Of a stretch of 14,145 bases of DNA, positions 1 to 8,202 are shown piece by piece. Both the position numbers and the translations under genes were made by a program. The stretch is from Acidimicrobiia bacterium (lineage in GTDB: Bacteria > Actinomycetota > Acidimicrobiia > Spongiisociales > UBA5794): the NCBI GenBank assembly GCA_013001485.1, contig JABDMN010000289.1:1-14145 (forward strand), in the 5' to 3' direction. The notes under the pieces were generated by a model that made no database searches, had not been told where the DNA came from, and saw only the letters and a program-made list of their open reading frames with translations. Position 1 is the stretch's first letter. Each line of letters opens with the position of its first letter.

Positions 1-293
1 GAAATGACCCACTTCGGCTCGGCCATCTGGTCGTACACCTGGCGGAGCACCGGAGCCATCTTCTGGGACAGGCGGCCGGCCACGATCATCAGGTCGGCCT
101 GACGGGGCGACGCCCGAAAGACCTCCATGCCGAATCGGGCGAGGTCATTGTGAGCCGCGCCCGTAGCCATCATCTCGATGGCGCAGCAGGCAAGGCCGAA
201 CGAGACGGGCCACATCGACTGGGTGCGCACCCAGTTCACGGCTTTGTCGAGGTTTGTGGTCAGGAAGCCTGGAGGAGTCGGTTCGCCCGCCAT
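1..293 (-). CDS. nuoB: NADH-quinone oxidoreductase subunit B (NuoB), N-terminal part, cut by window edge
   Basis: The first 97 codons of the complex I subunit that carries iron-sulfur cluster N2, the last cluster before quinone, in the peripheral arm at the membrane surface. The translation contains the family stretch [18 protein letters not shown] with the tandem cysteines C36-C37 that bind N2, followed by [22 protein letters not shown] and the conserved [15 protein letters not shown] region. The other two N2 cysteines lie beyond the edge. The start is the ATG at 293-291, which shares one base with the nuoA stop (TGATG), so translation is probably coupled to nuoA. There is no sign of damage. 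Identity is certain from sequence and position; only completeness is unknown. Confidence 0.97.
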   Translation of the reverse strand, partial: MAGEPTPPGFLTTNLDKAVNWVRTQSMWPVSFGLACCAIEMMATGAAHNDLARFGMEVFRASPRQADLMIVAGRLSQKMAPVLRQVYDQMAEPKWVI

Positions 294-712
294 CAAGCCG
301 CTTCCTCGGTGACGTCGGGAGCTACCACCTGTCGGTACCTCTCACGGCGGGCCACGTTCCAGTCGAGGGCACCGCGCTTCCACACGTAACCCAGAGTCTC
401 GATGAGCAAGGCGACGAACAGGCCAACGGCGGCAACTCCTGCCCAGCCCAGCTGTTCGAACCGCACTGCCCACAGGAACAGGAAGACGATCTCGACGTCG
501 AAGATCACGAACAGCATCGCAACCAGATAGAACTTGACCGGGAACCTCTGCGCCGGCTCCTGGAGGGGGACGATTCCGCACTCGTACGGGGCCAGCTTCT
601 CGGGTGTGGGATTCCGGGGTGCCAGCCACCACGAGAGGGTGAGAGCGACGGCAGAGAACCCGAGTCCGATCAGGAAGGTAAGCGCGATTGGAAGGTAGTC
701 AGCGAGGGTCAT
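293..712 (-). CDS. nuoA: NADH-quinone oxidoreductase subunit A (NuoA)
   Basis: Small membrane subunit of complex I that helps form the quinone-binding region at the junction of membrane and peripheral arms. The 139-residue length is normal. Three membrane helices are predicted at about residues 5-30, 59-83 and 89-112. Between helices 1 and 2 lies the hallmark loop with YECG (43-46), whose cysteine is the conserved loop cysteine. Helix 2 carries FDVE (71-74) with the conserved acidic residues. The ATG at 712 gives the usual N-terminus, although no convincing Shine-Dalgarno precedes it. It is the first nuo gene, overlaps nuoB by one base, and follows the giant gene across a 135-bp spacer with repeats, so it probably has its own promoter. 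Confidence 0.96.
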   Translation of the reverse strand: MTLADYLPIALTFLIGLGFSAVALTLSWWLAPRNPTPEKLAPYECGIVPLQEPAQRFPVKFYLVAMLFVIFDVEIVFLFLWAVRFEQLGWAGVAAVGLFVALLIETLGYVWKRGALDWNVARRERYRQVVAPDVTEEAA

Positions 713-736
713 CTGCTCTGAAAGGCGACACGAGTC

Positions 737-764
737 AGCTTAGGCACGGCGAGCGCCGTGCAAG
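737..764 (-). promoter_or_regulatory. Candidate nuoA promoter overlapping a GC-rich dyad
   Basis: Reading toward nuoA there is a TAAGCT hexamer (742-737, fits TANNNT) 24 bases before the ATG, and a TTGCAC-like hexamer (763-758) 15-16 bases upstream. The spacer between them is almost filled by a 7-bp inverted repeat (744-761), so a regulator or the hairpin itself could affect use. This is pattern matching only. The same dyad could instead act as a terminator for the upstream gene. Confidence 0.25.
744..761. repeat. GC-rich inverted repeat between giant gene and nuoA
   Basis: GCACGGC (744-750) and GCCGTGC (755-761) form a perfect 7-bp stem with a 4-base loop. It lies downstream of the heptamer cluster and upstream of nuoA. 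It could be a terminator stem (no T-run follows on the minus strand) or a protein-binding dyad in the nuoA promoter. Confidence 0.5.
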
Positions 765-829
765 TTGTCAGTTGTCAGTCGTCAGTCGTCAGTTGCCAGA
801 CCGGCGACTGGTAGCTGGTAGCTGACAAC
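764..829. repeat. Palindromic heptamer-repeat cluster, copy A
   Basis: Five tandem seven-base units run on the plus strand from 764 to 798: GTTGTCA twice, GTCGTCA twice, then GTTGCCA. They are followed by related units in the opposite sense (CTGGTAG CTGGTAG CTGACAAC, ending near 829), so the whole cluster can fold on itself imperfectly. The first 28 bases match copy B (8203-8230) at 26 positions in the same orientation. The spacing is too short and has no unique spacers for a CRISPR array. It resembles the short tandem heptamer repeats known from some other bacterial genomes; its function here is unknown. Confidence 0.85.
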
Positions 830-859
830 CGTGTTTGTAGGCAACGCCTACAAACACGG
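829..859 (-). terminator. Perfect 14-bp hairpin containing the stop codon of the giant gene
   Basis: Bases 829-842 and 846-859 are perfectly complementary (14 bp) around a 3-base loop. The TAG stop of the giant gene (850-848) sits inside the stem, as do the preceding two codons. No T-tract follows on the minus strand, so it is not a textbook intrinsic terminator. U-tract-poor terminators or mRNA 3'-end protection are possible roles. The structure is directly visible; the role is inferred. Confidence 0.6.
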
Positions 860-3800
860 AGTAACCACACCCAGGCCTTGCGGGCCCTGGACCAGGCGAT
901 AGTGGAAGTCGGCGATGTTGTTGCCGGTGTCGACACAGCTGCCAGCGGCCCCACCGAGCAGCCGCTCGTAGGTGTGGGTGCCACGGCCTTCGAACTTGGG
1001 CAGCGGAGTGCCCTCTGCGGGAGCGGCGACCATGCCGACCAGGTCGATGGTCGCCAGGCTGCCATCCATCAGGCGCACTGCCCCATCGCCAGTCAGCTCT
1101 GCCGGTCCCGGGATCCCGAAGGGGTTCAGCCCGGACCCGGATCCATAGGGGGCGTCGGCGACAGTGGGGGCCAAAGAGCCTGCGGCGAGGGGTGTCGCCA
1201 GCAGGAAGTGCTCAAACGGGCCAAGAATTGCGGCCGCTCCGAAGCTGAAAGCCGTGCCCCAAGCGCCGCTGTATACCTCGAGCGTCCAACCGTCGAGCGA
1301 CACTGTCGCACTAGTTGCGTTGAACAGCTCGATGAATTCGTCTCCGTCACCCAATGGTCCGTCGCTGCGGAACTCGGAGATCACGACGCTCGATGCCGAG
1401 CTCGGTGGCACGGTCGCGGGGATCGAGCACGGCTCCGCCCCGTCTGTCGTCCCCTCCGGGTTCACTGCCAAGCCGAGCTGATGGCGGAAGTTGTCTGCGT
1501 TGTCACCGGTGTCGACACACGACCCGTGACCAACTCCGGCCCAGTCGGTGCCGTGGAGGCGCTCCATCGATTGGACAGCCGCACCTGGCGCCATTGGTGG
1601 CACGCCCGTGCCCTCTCGAGACGCTGCGCCGCCCTCGGTGGCCGGGGCACCTCCCGGTCGGGGCTCCGTGCCGACTCCGTCGACAACGGCTCCGCCCGAC
1701 GTCACCAGCTCGGCACCGCCGTACAGAGCGACGTCGAAGACAACGTCGCTGTCGGCGTTGGCAAACGTGACCAGGTTGGCGAACAAGTAGTGCGTGGACG
1801 GGGCCAGCGAAGTTGCCGCGGGCACGGTAGCGACCGTGACGAAGGCGGCAGTTCCGTCGGGCGGGTAGACCCTCAAAGTCCAGTTCGAGATGTCGATTGC
1901 TCCACTGGTCGGGTTGTAGATCTCGACGAAATCGTCAGCTCGATCAGTGCTCAGTTCTGAGATCACCACGTTGGCCGCTGGGGTGATCGACCGGGCGAAA
2001 CCGATGCCGTCGTTGTTGAAGGGATCGGGGTCGGTCGAGGTCGTCGATCCGGTGATGATGTAGGGCGTCGACCCGGTGGCCAGAGGGATCACCGCGATGG
2101 TTGCCGAGGCATCGGCGCCGTTGGCCACGTCTCCGATCGTGCAGTCGATGATGTCTGGTCCGACGATGAACACACATCCCGGTGAGCTGTTGGCGGCGTC
2201 GAACGATGCAAGGGCCGGATCGATGGGCATGGTTGCCCGCACGCCTCGAGCCAGGTCGGGACCGTCGTTGTGGAGATAGGCGGTCTGGATGAACGGCGTA
2301 CCCGGGAAGATGATCACTGGATTGTCGACGTCACTCGCCGGAGCGATCCCGATCATCCGGATGTCTGCGATCGGATCGGTCACGGCGATCGTGAAGCTCT
2401 TGGCAGCAGACGTGTCACCGGGGGCTCCACCATCGTCCACTACCTGGATGTCGTAGGTGGCAGTGCCCGTCTCGCCGGCGGCAGACTCGAAGGCCAGCGT
2501 CCCTGCGGCATCGACGGCCGGAGCCGTGGCGAACAAGGCTGGGTTCGAGGTGCCGGTCTGGGCGAGGACGTACGAGTCGACGGCCTGACCTGCCGTGTCC
2601 TCGTCAGGAGTGCCGGCCGTCGTCATCGAGACGAACCCGGCGATGCTCTGCGGCCCGGCGTCGGTGATGACGTCAATGTCGGTGGGATCGCTGATCGTCG
2701 GCGGGTCGTTCACCTCGTTGATCGTCAACGGGAAGGTGATCACCTGGCTGACGTCGTCTGCGTCACCGCGGGTGTTGTTGTCACCCCAATCCAGCAGGGT
2801 GAGGCTGATCGTTACCGTTCCCGATCGATCGGCAACCGGGGTGAAGACGAGGTCGGCCGTGGCATTCGGTGAGGTATACGTGATCGTGGCGTCAGACACG
2901 ATGGACAGATCGCCAGAGGTCGCCGAGACCAGCTCGATGGTCGAAGGAATCTCGACCCAGAGACCAGAGCCGCCGGCGTCGATGCCACCGATTGTGATCG
3001 CCTGGGCGCCACCGTCCTCGTCGATGGAAGGAGTCCCCGGTGCGGCGTTTGGTGGGTCGTCGAGCGGGTTGACCTTGATACTGAAGTCCCGCGAGAACGA
3101 TAGAGCCGGGCCGCCCATGGTGGCGTCGTCGGTGAGCGTTGCGGTCAGGTTTGCAGTGCCATGGGCGTCGGCCTTCAACGTGAAGGTCAGGTCGCCAGTA
3201 GCGGCGTCGATGGCCGGGAGACCGGCTGGATCGAACATGTCGAGATCGCCTGGTCCTTGTGGATCGACCGTGAAGGTCAGCACCTGGCTCGACTCGTCCC
3301 ACAGTCCCGGTGGAGCGTCGGTGGCGGTTTCGATGTTGATGGCCCAAGCCGGGAACGTGTGAGGGCCGGTGTCCTCGTCGACCTCAGGGTCGGCGGAGTC
3401 GTCGAACTTCGGCTCGTCGTTGACGGGATCCACTGTGATGTCGAACGAAACCGTTGGGCTCTCGTCGACGCCTCCATTGGCGGTGCCGCCATCGTCACGC
3501 AACGACACCACCACCGTCGCCGTGCCATGGACGTACTTCTCATACTGGAACGTGAGCTTGCCGTTCTTGTCGATCTCCGGGAGGTCGCGGAAGTAGGCAG
3601 CTTCAGTCGCGTTGGGGACGTTCACCTCGAACTTCTCGTCACCCGCAAGATTGTCCAGCGCCTGGTCGGCCTCGTTGGCGGGACCCAGGACGATGTCGGT
3701 CGCCCAGGGGTCGACGCTCTGGCCACCATCGCTCTCCAAAATGCCGGTGATGTCGGTCCCTGGCGTGAACGTTGGGACGTCGTTGCGCTCGAGGATGGTG

Positions 3801-6800
3801 ACAGTCACGCTCTCGGTGGAGCACTCGGCATTGGTGTCACAGATCTCGTACACGAACACGTCGACGCCGAACATGTCCGCGTCGAGCACATAGGTGACCG
3901 TCCCGTCGGGGAACGCCGTGATGGTCCCCAGCGAGAGATCCGCCGGGGTGGGATCGCCGTCGTGGGGGTCGTCGGGGTCGAGATCGGTCCGAATCATCAG
4001 CGACGTCAGGTCGATGTCGGTGTCGATGTCGTTCGCCGCGACATCGATGGTGACCGTCGACAGGTCGTCCTCTATGTAGTCGGGGTCGCTTGGTCCCGGG
4101 TACAGGTCGGGGTTGGTCGCCGGAGGCAGGTTGGCTGCCGTGTACACGAAACGGCTCGGATAGTCGGCGGTGGTGGCGATCCATAGATCGCCGTGCTTGA
4201 CGATGACCTTGGCCACGAGCGCTCGGCCCACACCAACCGTATGGGTCAGCGTGTCGAGGTTGAACTGGTGATTGACCCAGTCGGCGACTCCGTCGTTCCA
4301 GTTGTTCTTGTGGACGTCCTCTTCGACAAGCAGCGTGCACGATGTCGGAACGAGCGCGTCGCAGTCATAGATGCCCACGCCGATGTGGCCAGCTTCACCG
4401 AGCGTGAAGTCGGCAATGGTGCTCCACAAGTCGAGGCTGAGCGGCCCGTCGAGCTCGAGCGGGACGGCGGGCGTGATCGACCAGGTGACGAACTCGCCTG
4501 GACCGGCGGTATCGAGATCGAATTCGCCTGCGACGACGGTGAACCCCGGATTGGAGTCGCCGTCGACATCGGGCACCGGGTCTGCAGCCGCCGGAGGAGT
4601 GCCCACCATCATGAACCCGCCGTACGGATCGAGTGAGTCGCCGAGATACTGGAAGCCACCGAGGACGCCTGAGTTCACGGTGACGGTGACGAGGGCGACA
4701 TCGGACAGGCCCGTGCCGTCGAGCACCTCATATTCGAACGTGTCCGACCCCGAGAACCCGAGGTTCGGGTCGTACGTGAAGCCGCCGTCGGCAAACAGGG
4801 TCAGAGTTCCGTCGGTCGGAGCCGTGAAAGGAACCGTGTTGACCGTCATCGGGTCCTCGTCGTGATCGACGTCGTTGCCGATGACCCCGGGTGCGGCGAC
4901 CGTCAGGAGTTCATCCATGCCGGTGAGGTACCCGTCGTTGCCGGCCTCGGGGCTATCGGGGATCGGGTTGACCACGATTTCGACGGTGCCTGTCGTGCTC
5001 AGCGCTGACGTGTCAACGATGTCATACGTCCAGGTGATGACGCCGTGGTGGTCTTCGGGGAGGGCGTACTCGAAGACACCGTCACCGAGGTGAGTCACCG
5101 CGCCCTCGCTGACACCGCTGTCGTCGTAGCCAGAGAACGTGATCGAGTCGCCGGTGTCGGGATCCCAGTCGTTGACCAGCGCGTCGATTGTGATTGTCGT
5201 CACCGAGTCCTCGTCGACCGTGGTGCCATCCGGTTCGGCAACCGGGGCATCGGGCGAAGGCGTGACAGCGAGGGTGACCGAGCCCGCGCCGACTCCACCA
5301 TTGCCATCTGCGATGCCGTAGGTGAACGCCTCGGATCCGTCGAAGTCGGGGTCCGGCGTATAGGTGAATGATCCGCCGCCGAGCGGAGTCAAGGTCCCGT
5401 TGAGGATGAAGGCGTCGTCGTGGCCAGCGAGGGTGACTGGGTCGCCGTCGACATCTGTGTCGTTGGCGAGAACGTCGAAGGTGACGCTGCCGTCTTCAGG
5501 CACCGCCGGCGCATCGGCAACGGCAACCGGGTCGTCGTTGACGTTCGACACTGTGACGGTCACCGAAGTCGTGACTGGGAACATGCCGTCGGACACGGTG
5601 ACGTCGAACGTGTCGCCCCCGACGAAGTCGGCAGGCGGTGTGTAGGTGACGGTTCCGTCCGGGTTCACCACTGCAGTGCCATGAATCGGCGCCGTCACCG
5701 CCACCGCACCCACCGGGTCGAGATCGGCGTCGGAGAACGAGTCGCCAGGCGCGAAGGTCGATGCCATGTCCTCGGTGACCGAAGCCACAACCGGGCCTTC
5801 CTGGACCGGCGGATGGTCGACGTTGGTGACATCGATCAACACGGTGACCGGGACGGTCGCTGTGCCGTCCGTCACCTGATAGGTGAACGAGTCAGGCCCC
5901 GTGTAGTTGAGGGGCGGCGAGTAGATCAGGCTGCCTTCAACGATCGAGCCACCACTCACCGAGACGGCGTCGAACCCGGACATGCTGAGGGTGTCACCAT
6001 CGACATCGGTGGCACCGCCCAGCGGGTCGAACTCAAACGTTTCGTCCTCGGTGATGGCCGCGGGGCCCGGGCCGGGAACGACTGGTGCGTCGTTGACTGC
6101 GGAGACAGTGACGAAGGCGGATGCAGTGCCACAGGCGCCGTCAAAGTCGCATACCGAGAACGCAAATCCGTCGACACCGTTTGCGTCGGCAGATGGCGAA
6201 TAGGTGATCACGCCGGCCGGAGACACGGTTGCGCTACCGAAGGCGGGCGCCACAACGATGCTGACGGAGGATGGATCGATGCCGTCGTCGACGTCGGAGG
6301 CGAGCGCCACCGCATCGATCGTCACCGAGCCATCTTCCGCCATCGAGCGAGAAGCGTCCTCGACGACTGGCACGTCGTTGACGGGTTCGACAGTGACGGT
6401 CACCACGGCGTCGTCGACGAGACCTTCGGGGTCGGCGAGCTCATAGGTGAAGGCGTCGACGCCGGCGAAGTCAGGGTTGGGTGTGTACAGGATCGTCCCG
6501 GTTTCGGCGTCGACCTCGACGAGGCCGTTGACCGGGTCGACGGTGATAGTCACCAAAGTGGGATCGATCTCCGCCTCATCTGAGTCGTTGGCAAGCACGA
6601 AGGCGATGACATCGGTGTCCTCGTCGGTGGTCACAGCGTCGTCCTCGACAACCGGTGGCTCATTGGCAGCAACCACCGACAGCACAACCGTGGCAGGTGC
6701 CGAGACTCCGCTGTCGTCGGCGATTGCATACACGAAGGAGTCCTCACCCGAGAACCCCTCGTCCGGGATGTAGGTCACGGTGCCGTCGATGTTGATGATC

Positions 6801-8137
6801 ACGGCGCCGAAATCGGGCACTCGGGCGATCGAGATGACACCGCCGGCGGCGATTGCGTCGTTGGCCAGAACAGCTAGCTCGGCCGGTTCTCCGCCCGCGA
6901 TCTCGAAGGCGTCGTCGGCAGGAATCGTGACGTCGGCGGTGCGGGCAACCGGCACGTACACGGGCTCGTCGGATTCGAACTGGGCGAGCACCGGCGGCGG
7001 CTCCGGAAGGGGCAAGGGATCCTCGCCGGGGATGTCGACGACACCGGTCGAGATGGCGCCAACCGCGCCGACCGCGGCTACACCGGCGACGCCGACGGAC
7101 GTTCCAACTGACTGGATGGCGCCGGCGAAGTTGAGGAAGGGCAACTGACCCAACCACGACAATGGCCCGGCGACCCAGCGCAGCCGTCCCATCGAGAGAC
7201 CAAGGAAGGCACGGACTACGTGCGGGTCGAACTGGCTGCCGGCGTGCCTGGCCAGTTCCTCGCGAGCCACGGCGTTGGGGAGCGGCTTCTTGTACGAACG
7301 CACCGTCGTCATCACGTCGTAGGCGTCGGCAACGCACACGACCCGGCCGGACATCGAGATCTCCTCGCCCTTCTTTCCGTTGGGATAGCCGTTGCCGTCG
7401 TAGCGCTCGTGATGGTCGAGGATCGCTCCGTTCCATTCCCCGAGCCACTCCCACAACGGCTCGCAGATCTCTTTGCCATAAACCGGGTGCTTCTTGATCT
7501 CCATCCACTCGTCGTCGTCGAGCTTGCTCGGCTTGTTGAGGATGTCGGTGTCGACCTTCAGCTTGCCGATGTCATGGAGGAGAGACGCCCACCGCAACTT
7601 GGCGCGGTCCAACTCGGAGAGACCCATCTCCTCCGCGAGCATGTCGGTGTAGGCGCGCACCCGTTCGGCGTGGCCGCGAGTACGCGGATCGTGGGTATTG
7701 AGAGCAGTCGTCAGCTGGAGGATCAGTTCGACGGCGTGGGTGATGTCGTCGTCCTTGCCGAGAGCCTCCGCCTCGGCCAGCGTCGCCTTGATCTGTTTGA
7801 CCGAAGAGCCGGACCGCAACGCGGTCTTGAATCGAGACGGCGACTTGTCGGGGAAGACCATCGTCATCGACAGCAACGCGGCGAGGGGGAGGAACCGTCG
7901 GGCGATCTTGTCCACGGTGAACAAGACAGTTGTCGAGGCAGCGATGATGATCGCCCACCATCCGAGAAGGCCCCAGACCGTCGTGGCCGGCGGTAGCTGA
8001 CGCGACAACCAGATCGAGAACAGGATCGAGGCGAGGATGGGGACAATGAGGATGACTGCGCGAACAACGAACGCAAGGATCGGCTTTCCCGACCACTTGC
8101 TGTCCTCGGCTACACCCTTGAATTTCTCGTCAGCCAT
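848..8137 (-). CDS. Giant membrane protein: cytoplasmic HD-GYP phosphodiesterase domain fused to extracellular cadherin/Ig-like repeats and lamin-tail domains
   Basis: A 2429-residue protein. Helices at about 19-45 and 53-77 are followed by a short hydrophobic stretch (82-95) and the motif VFPDKSPSRF (94-103), which I recall from actinobacterial HD-GYP proteins. The HD-GYP domain (about 130-320) is complete: H156, H188-D189, H217, the DHHERYDGNGYP motif (241-252) and D271. Known HD-GYP enzymes hydrolyse c-di-GMP in the cytoplasm. A third hydrophobic segment (332-364) should carry the chain outward. Then come eight ~95-residue cadherin/Ig-like repeats (about 400-1155), a jelly-roll-like insert (1160-1335), five more cadherin-like domains (1338-1921), a DUF11-like domain (1923-2053) and two lamin-tail domains (from 2055 and 2249). 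No LPXTG or other C-terminal anchor is seen. The ATG at 8137 gives a charged N-terminus before helix 1; upstream GGGGAA is a weak ribosome site. No frameshift is apparent. A single-chain adhesin/signalling role is inferred. Confidence 0.9.
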   Translation of the reverse strand: MADEKFKGVAEDSKWSGKPILAFVVRAVILIVPILASILFSIWLSRQLPPATTVWGLLGWWAIIIAASTTVLFTVDKIARRFLPLAALLSMTMVFPDKSPSRFKTALRSGSSVKQIKATLAEAEALGKDDDITHAVELILQLTTALNTHDPRTRGHAERVRAYTDMLAEEMGLSELDRAKLRWASLLHDIGKLKVDTDILNKPSKLDDDEWMEIKKHPVYGKEICEPLWEWLGEWNGAILDHHERYDGNGYPNGKKGEEISMSGRVVCVADAYDVMTTVRSYKKPLPNAVAREELARHAGSQFDPHVVRAFLGLSMGRLRWVAGPLSWLGQLPFLNFAGAIQSVGTSVGVAGVAAVGAVGAISTGVVDIPGEDPLPLPEPPPVLAQFESDEPVYVPVARTADVTIPADDAFEIAGGEPAELAVLANDAIAAGGVISIARVPDFGAVIINIDGTVTYIPDEGFSGEDSFVYAIADDSGVSAPATVVLSVVAANEPPVVEDDAVTTDEDTDVIAFVLANDSDEAEIDPTLVTITVDPVNGLVEVDAETGTILYTPNPDFAGVDAFTYELADPEGLVDDAVVTVTVEPVNDVPVVEDASRSMAEDGSVTIDAVALASDVDDGIDPSSVSIVVAPAFGSATVSPAGVITYSPSADANGVDGFAFSVCDFDGACGTASAFVTVSAVNDAPVVPGPGPAAITEDETFEFDPLGGATDVDGDTLSMSGFDAVSVSGGSIVEGSLIYSPPLNYTGPDSFTYQVTDGTATVPVTVLIDVTNVDHPPVQEGPVVASVTEDMASTFAPGDSFSDADLDPVGAVAVTAPIHGTAVVNPDGTVTYTPPADFVGGDTFDVTVSDGMFPVTTSVTVTVSNVNDDPVAVADAPAVPEDGSVTFDVLANDTDVDGDPVTLAGHDDAFILNGTLTPLGGGSFTYTPDPDFDGSEAFTYGIADGNGGVGAGSVTLAVTPSPDAPVAEPDGTTVDEDSVTTITIDALVNDWDPDTGDSITFSGYDDSGVSEGAVTHLGDGVFEYALPEDHHGVITWTYDIVDTSALSTTGTVEIVVNPIPDSPEAGNDGYLTGMDELLTVAAPGVIGNDVDHDEDPMTVNTVPFTAPTDGTLTLFADGGFTYDPNLGFSGSDTFEYEVLDGTGLSDVALVTVTVNSGVLGGFQYLGDSLDPYGGFMMVGTPPAAADPVPDVDGDSNPGFTVVAGEFDLDTAGPGEFVTWSITPAVPLELDGPLSLDLWSTIADFTLGEAGHIGVGIYDCDALVPTSCTLLVEEDVHKNNWNDGVADWVNHQFNLDTLTHTVGVGRALVAKVIVKHGDLWIATTADYPSRFVYTAANLPPATNPDLYPGPSDPDYIEDDLSTVTIDVAANDIDTDIDLTSLMIRTDLDPDDPHDGDPTPADLSLGTITAFPDGTVTYVLDADMFGVDVFVYEICDTNAECSTESVTVTILERNDVPTFTPGTDITGILESDGGQSVDPWATDIVLGPANEADQALDNLAGDEKFEVNVPNATEAAYFRDLPEIDKNGKLTFQYEKYVHGTATVVVSLRDDGGTANGGVDESPTVSFDITVDPVNDEPKFDDSADPEVDEDTGPHTFPAWAINIETATDAPPGLWDESSQVLTFTVDPQGPGDLDMFDPAGLPAIDAATGDLTFTLKADAHGTANLTATLTDDATMGGPALSFSRDFSIKVNPLDDPPNAAPGTPSIDEDGGAQAITIGGIDAGGSGLWVEIPSTIELVSATSGDLSIVSDATITYTSPNATADLVFTPVADRSGTVTISLTLLDWGDNNTRGDADDVSQVITFPLTINEVNDPPTISDPTDIDVITDAGPQSIAGFVSMTTAGTPDEDTAGQAVDSYVLAQTGTSNPALFATAPAVDAAGTLAFESAAGETGTATYDIQVVDDGGAPGDTSAAKSFTIAVTDPIADIRMIGIAPASDVDNPVIIFPGTPFIQTAYLHNDGPDLARGVRATMPIDPALASFDAANSSPGCVFIVGPDIIDCTIGDVANGADASATIAVIPLATGSTPYIITGSTTSTDPDPFNNDGIGFARSITPAANVVISELSTDRADDFVEIYNPTSGAIDISNWTLRVYPPDGTAAFVTVATVPAATSLAPSTHYLFANLVTFANADSDVVFDVALYGGAELVTSGGAVVDGVGTEPRPGGAPATEGGAASREGTGVPPMAPGAAVQSMERLHGTDWAGVGHGSCVDTGDNADNFRHQLGLAVNPEGTTDGAEPCSIPATVPPSSASSVVISEFRSDGPLGDGDEFIELFNATSATVSLDGWTLEVYSGAWGTAFSFGAAAILGPFEHFLLATPLAAGSLAPTVADAPYGSGSGLNPFGIPGPAELTGDGAVRLMDGSLATIDLVGMVAAPAEGTPLPKFEGRGTHTYERLLGGAAGSCVDTGNNIADFHYRLVQGPQGLGVVTPCL
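851..1975 (-). other. Tandem lamin-tail modules at the C-terminus of the giant protein
   Basis: Two related modules. Module 1 (residues 2055-2239, 1975-1421) starts VVISELSTD and has WTLRVY. Module 2 (residues 2249-2429, 1393-851) starts VVISEFRSD and has WTLEVY. Each ends in a shared tail, ERL(H/L)G...GSCVDTG(D/N)N...(N/D)F, and a final PC pair. The core matches bacterial lamin-tail (LTD) domains, usually found on secreted or surface proteins. The pairing indicates an internal duplication. The two cysteines per tail (2207 and 2237; 2401 and 2428) could form one disulphide in each. Confidence 0.75.
2375..4126 (-). other. Second set of cadherin-like domains in the giant protein
   Basis: Residues 1338-1921. 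One ~115-residue cadherin/Ig-like repeat (DLSTVTIDVAANDIDTDIDL, ending ERNDVP) is followed by four longer (~105-120 residue) domains. Their boundaries are marked by VDPVNDEP, VNPLDDPP, INEVNDPP and AVTDP. The VND(x)P linkers and D-rich stretches are typical of calcium-binding extracellular cadherin-like folds. These four differ from the first array in length and motif pattern (for example HGTATV and HGTANL), so they are a separate sub-family. Confidence 0.7.
4133..4660 (-). other. Jelly-roll-like insert between the two repeat arrays of the giant protein
   Basis: Residues 1160-1335 have no cadherin-type boundary. The segment begins GGFQYLGDSLDPYGGFMM and contains alternating strand-like segments such as PLSLDLWSTIADF, HIGVGIYDCD and ALVAKVIVKHGDLWIATTAD. 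It includes the cysteine pair C1259/C1267. The beta-rich pattern resembles a carbohydrate-binding or other beta-sandwich module, but I do not recognise a named family. Confidence 0.4.
4673..6940 (-). other. First array of eight cadherin/Ig-like ~95-residue repeats in the giant protein
   Basis: Residues 400-1155 hold eight successive repeats. Boundaries read PPVVEDD, VPVVEDA, APVVPGP, PPVQEGP, DPVAVAD, APVAEPD and SPEAGND. Most units contain an acidic DED/EDG start, an (A/V)ND(x)D turn, a (T/S)YxP strand and an (F/Y)TY or FxY strand before (A/S)D. This is the pattern of bacterial tandem-95/Big_9-type extracellular domains, which are often calcium-stiffened. The copies are clearly diverged, so the array looks old rather than recently amplified. 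Confidence 0.8.
7178..7750 (-). other. HD-GYP domain of the giant protein
   Basis: Residues 130-320. All expected metal- and substrate-binding positions of HD-GYP phosphodiesterases are present: H156, the HD pair 188-189 in LLHDIGKLKV, H217, H242-H243 and D271. The GYP signature is complete (RYDGNGYP) and is followed by GEEI and VADAYD. Known members cleave c-di-GMP to pGpG or GMP. Nothing suggests a dead enzyme. Its place between the second and third predicted helices puts it in the cytoplasm. Confidence 0.9.
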
Positions 8138-8202
8138 GTTCCCCGCACTAGAAGCGTCCAGTGAGAGGTATCGACGCCCGAAGCGGGATTCTTGACCGGT
8201 GA

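Noticed and set aside
5420..6583. Plus-strand open frame (387 codons) opposite the cadherin array
   Set aside because: The product is a repetitive, charged translation of the reverse strand of the repeats, with no family features. The same applies to plus-strand frames at 878-1960 and 3161-4186.
848..8137. Sortase-anchored or type I secreted adhesin
   Set aside because: No LPXTG motif, no C-terminal helix with basic tail and no glycine-aspartate RTX nonapeptides. The only predicted membrane segments are near the N-terminus.
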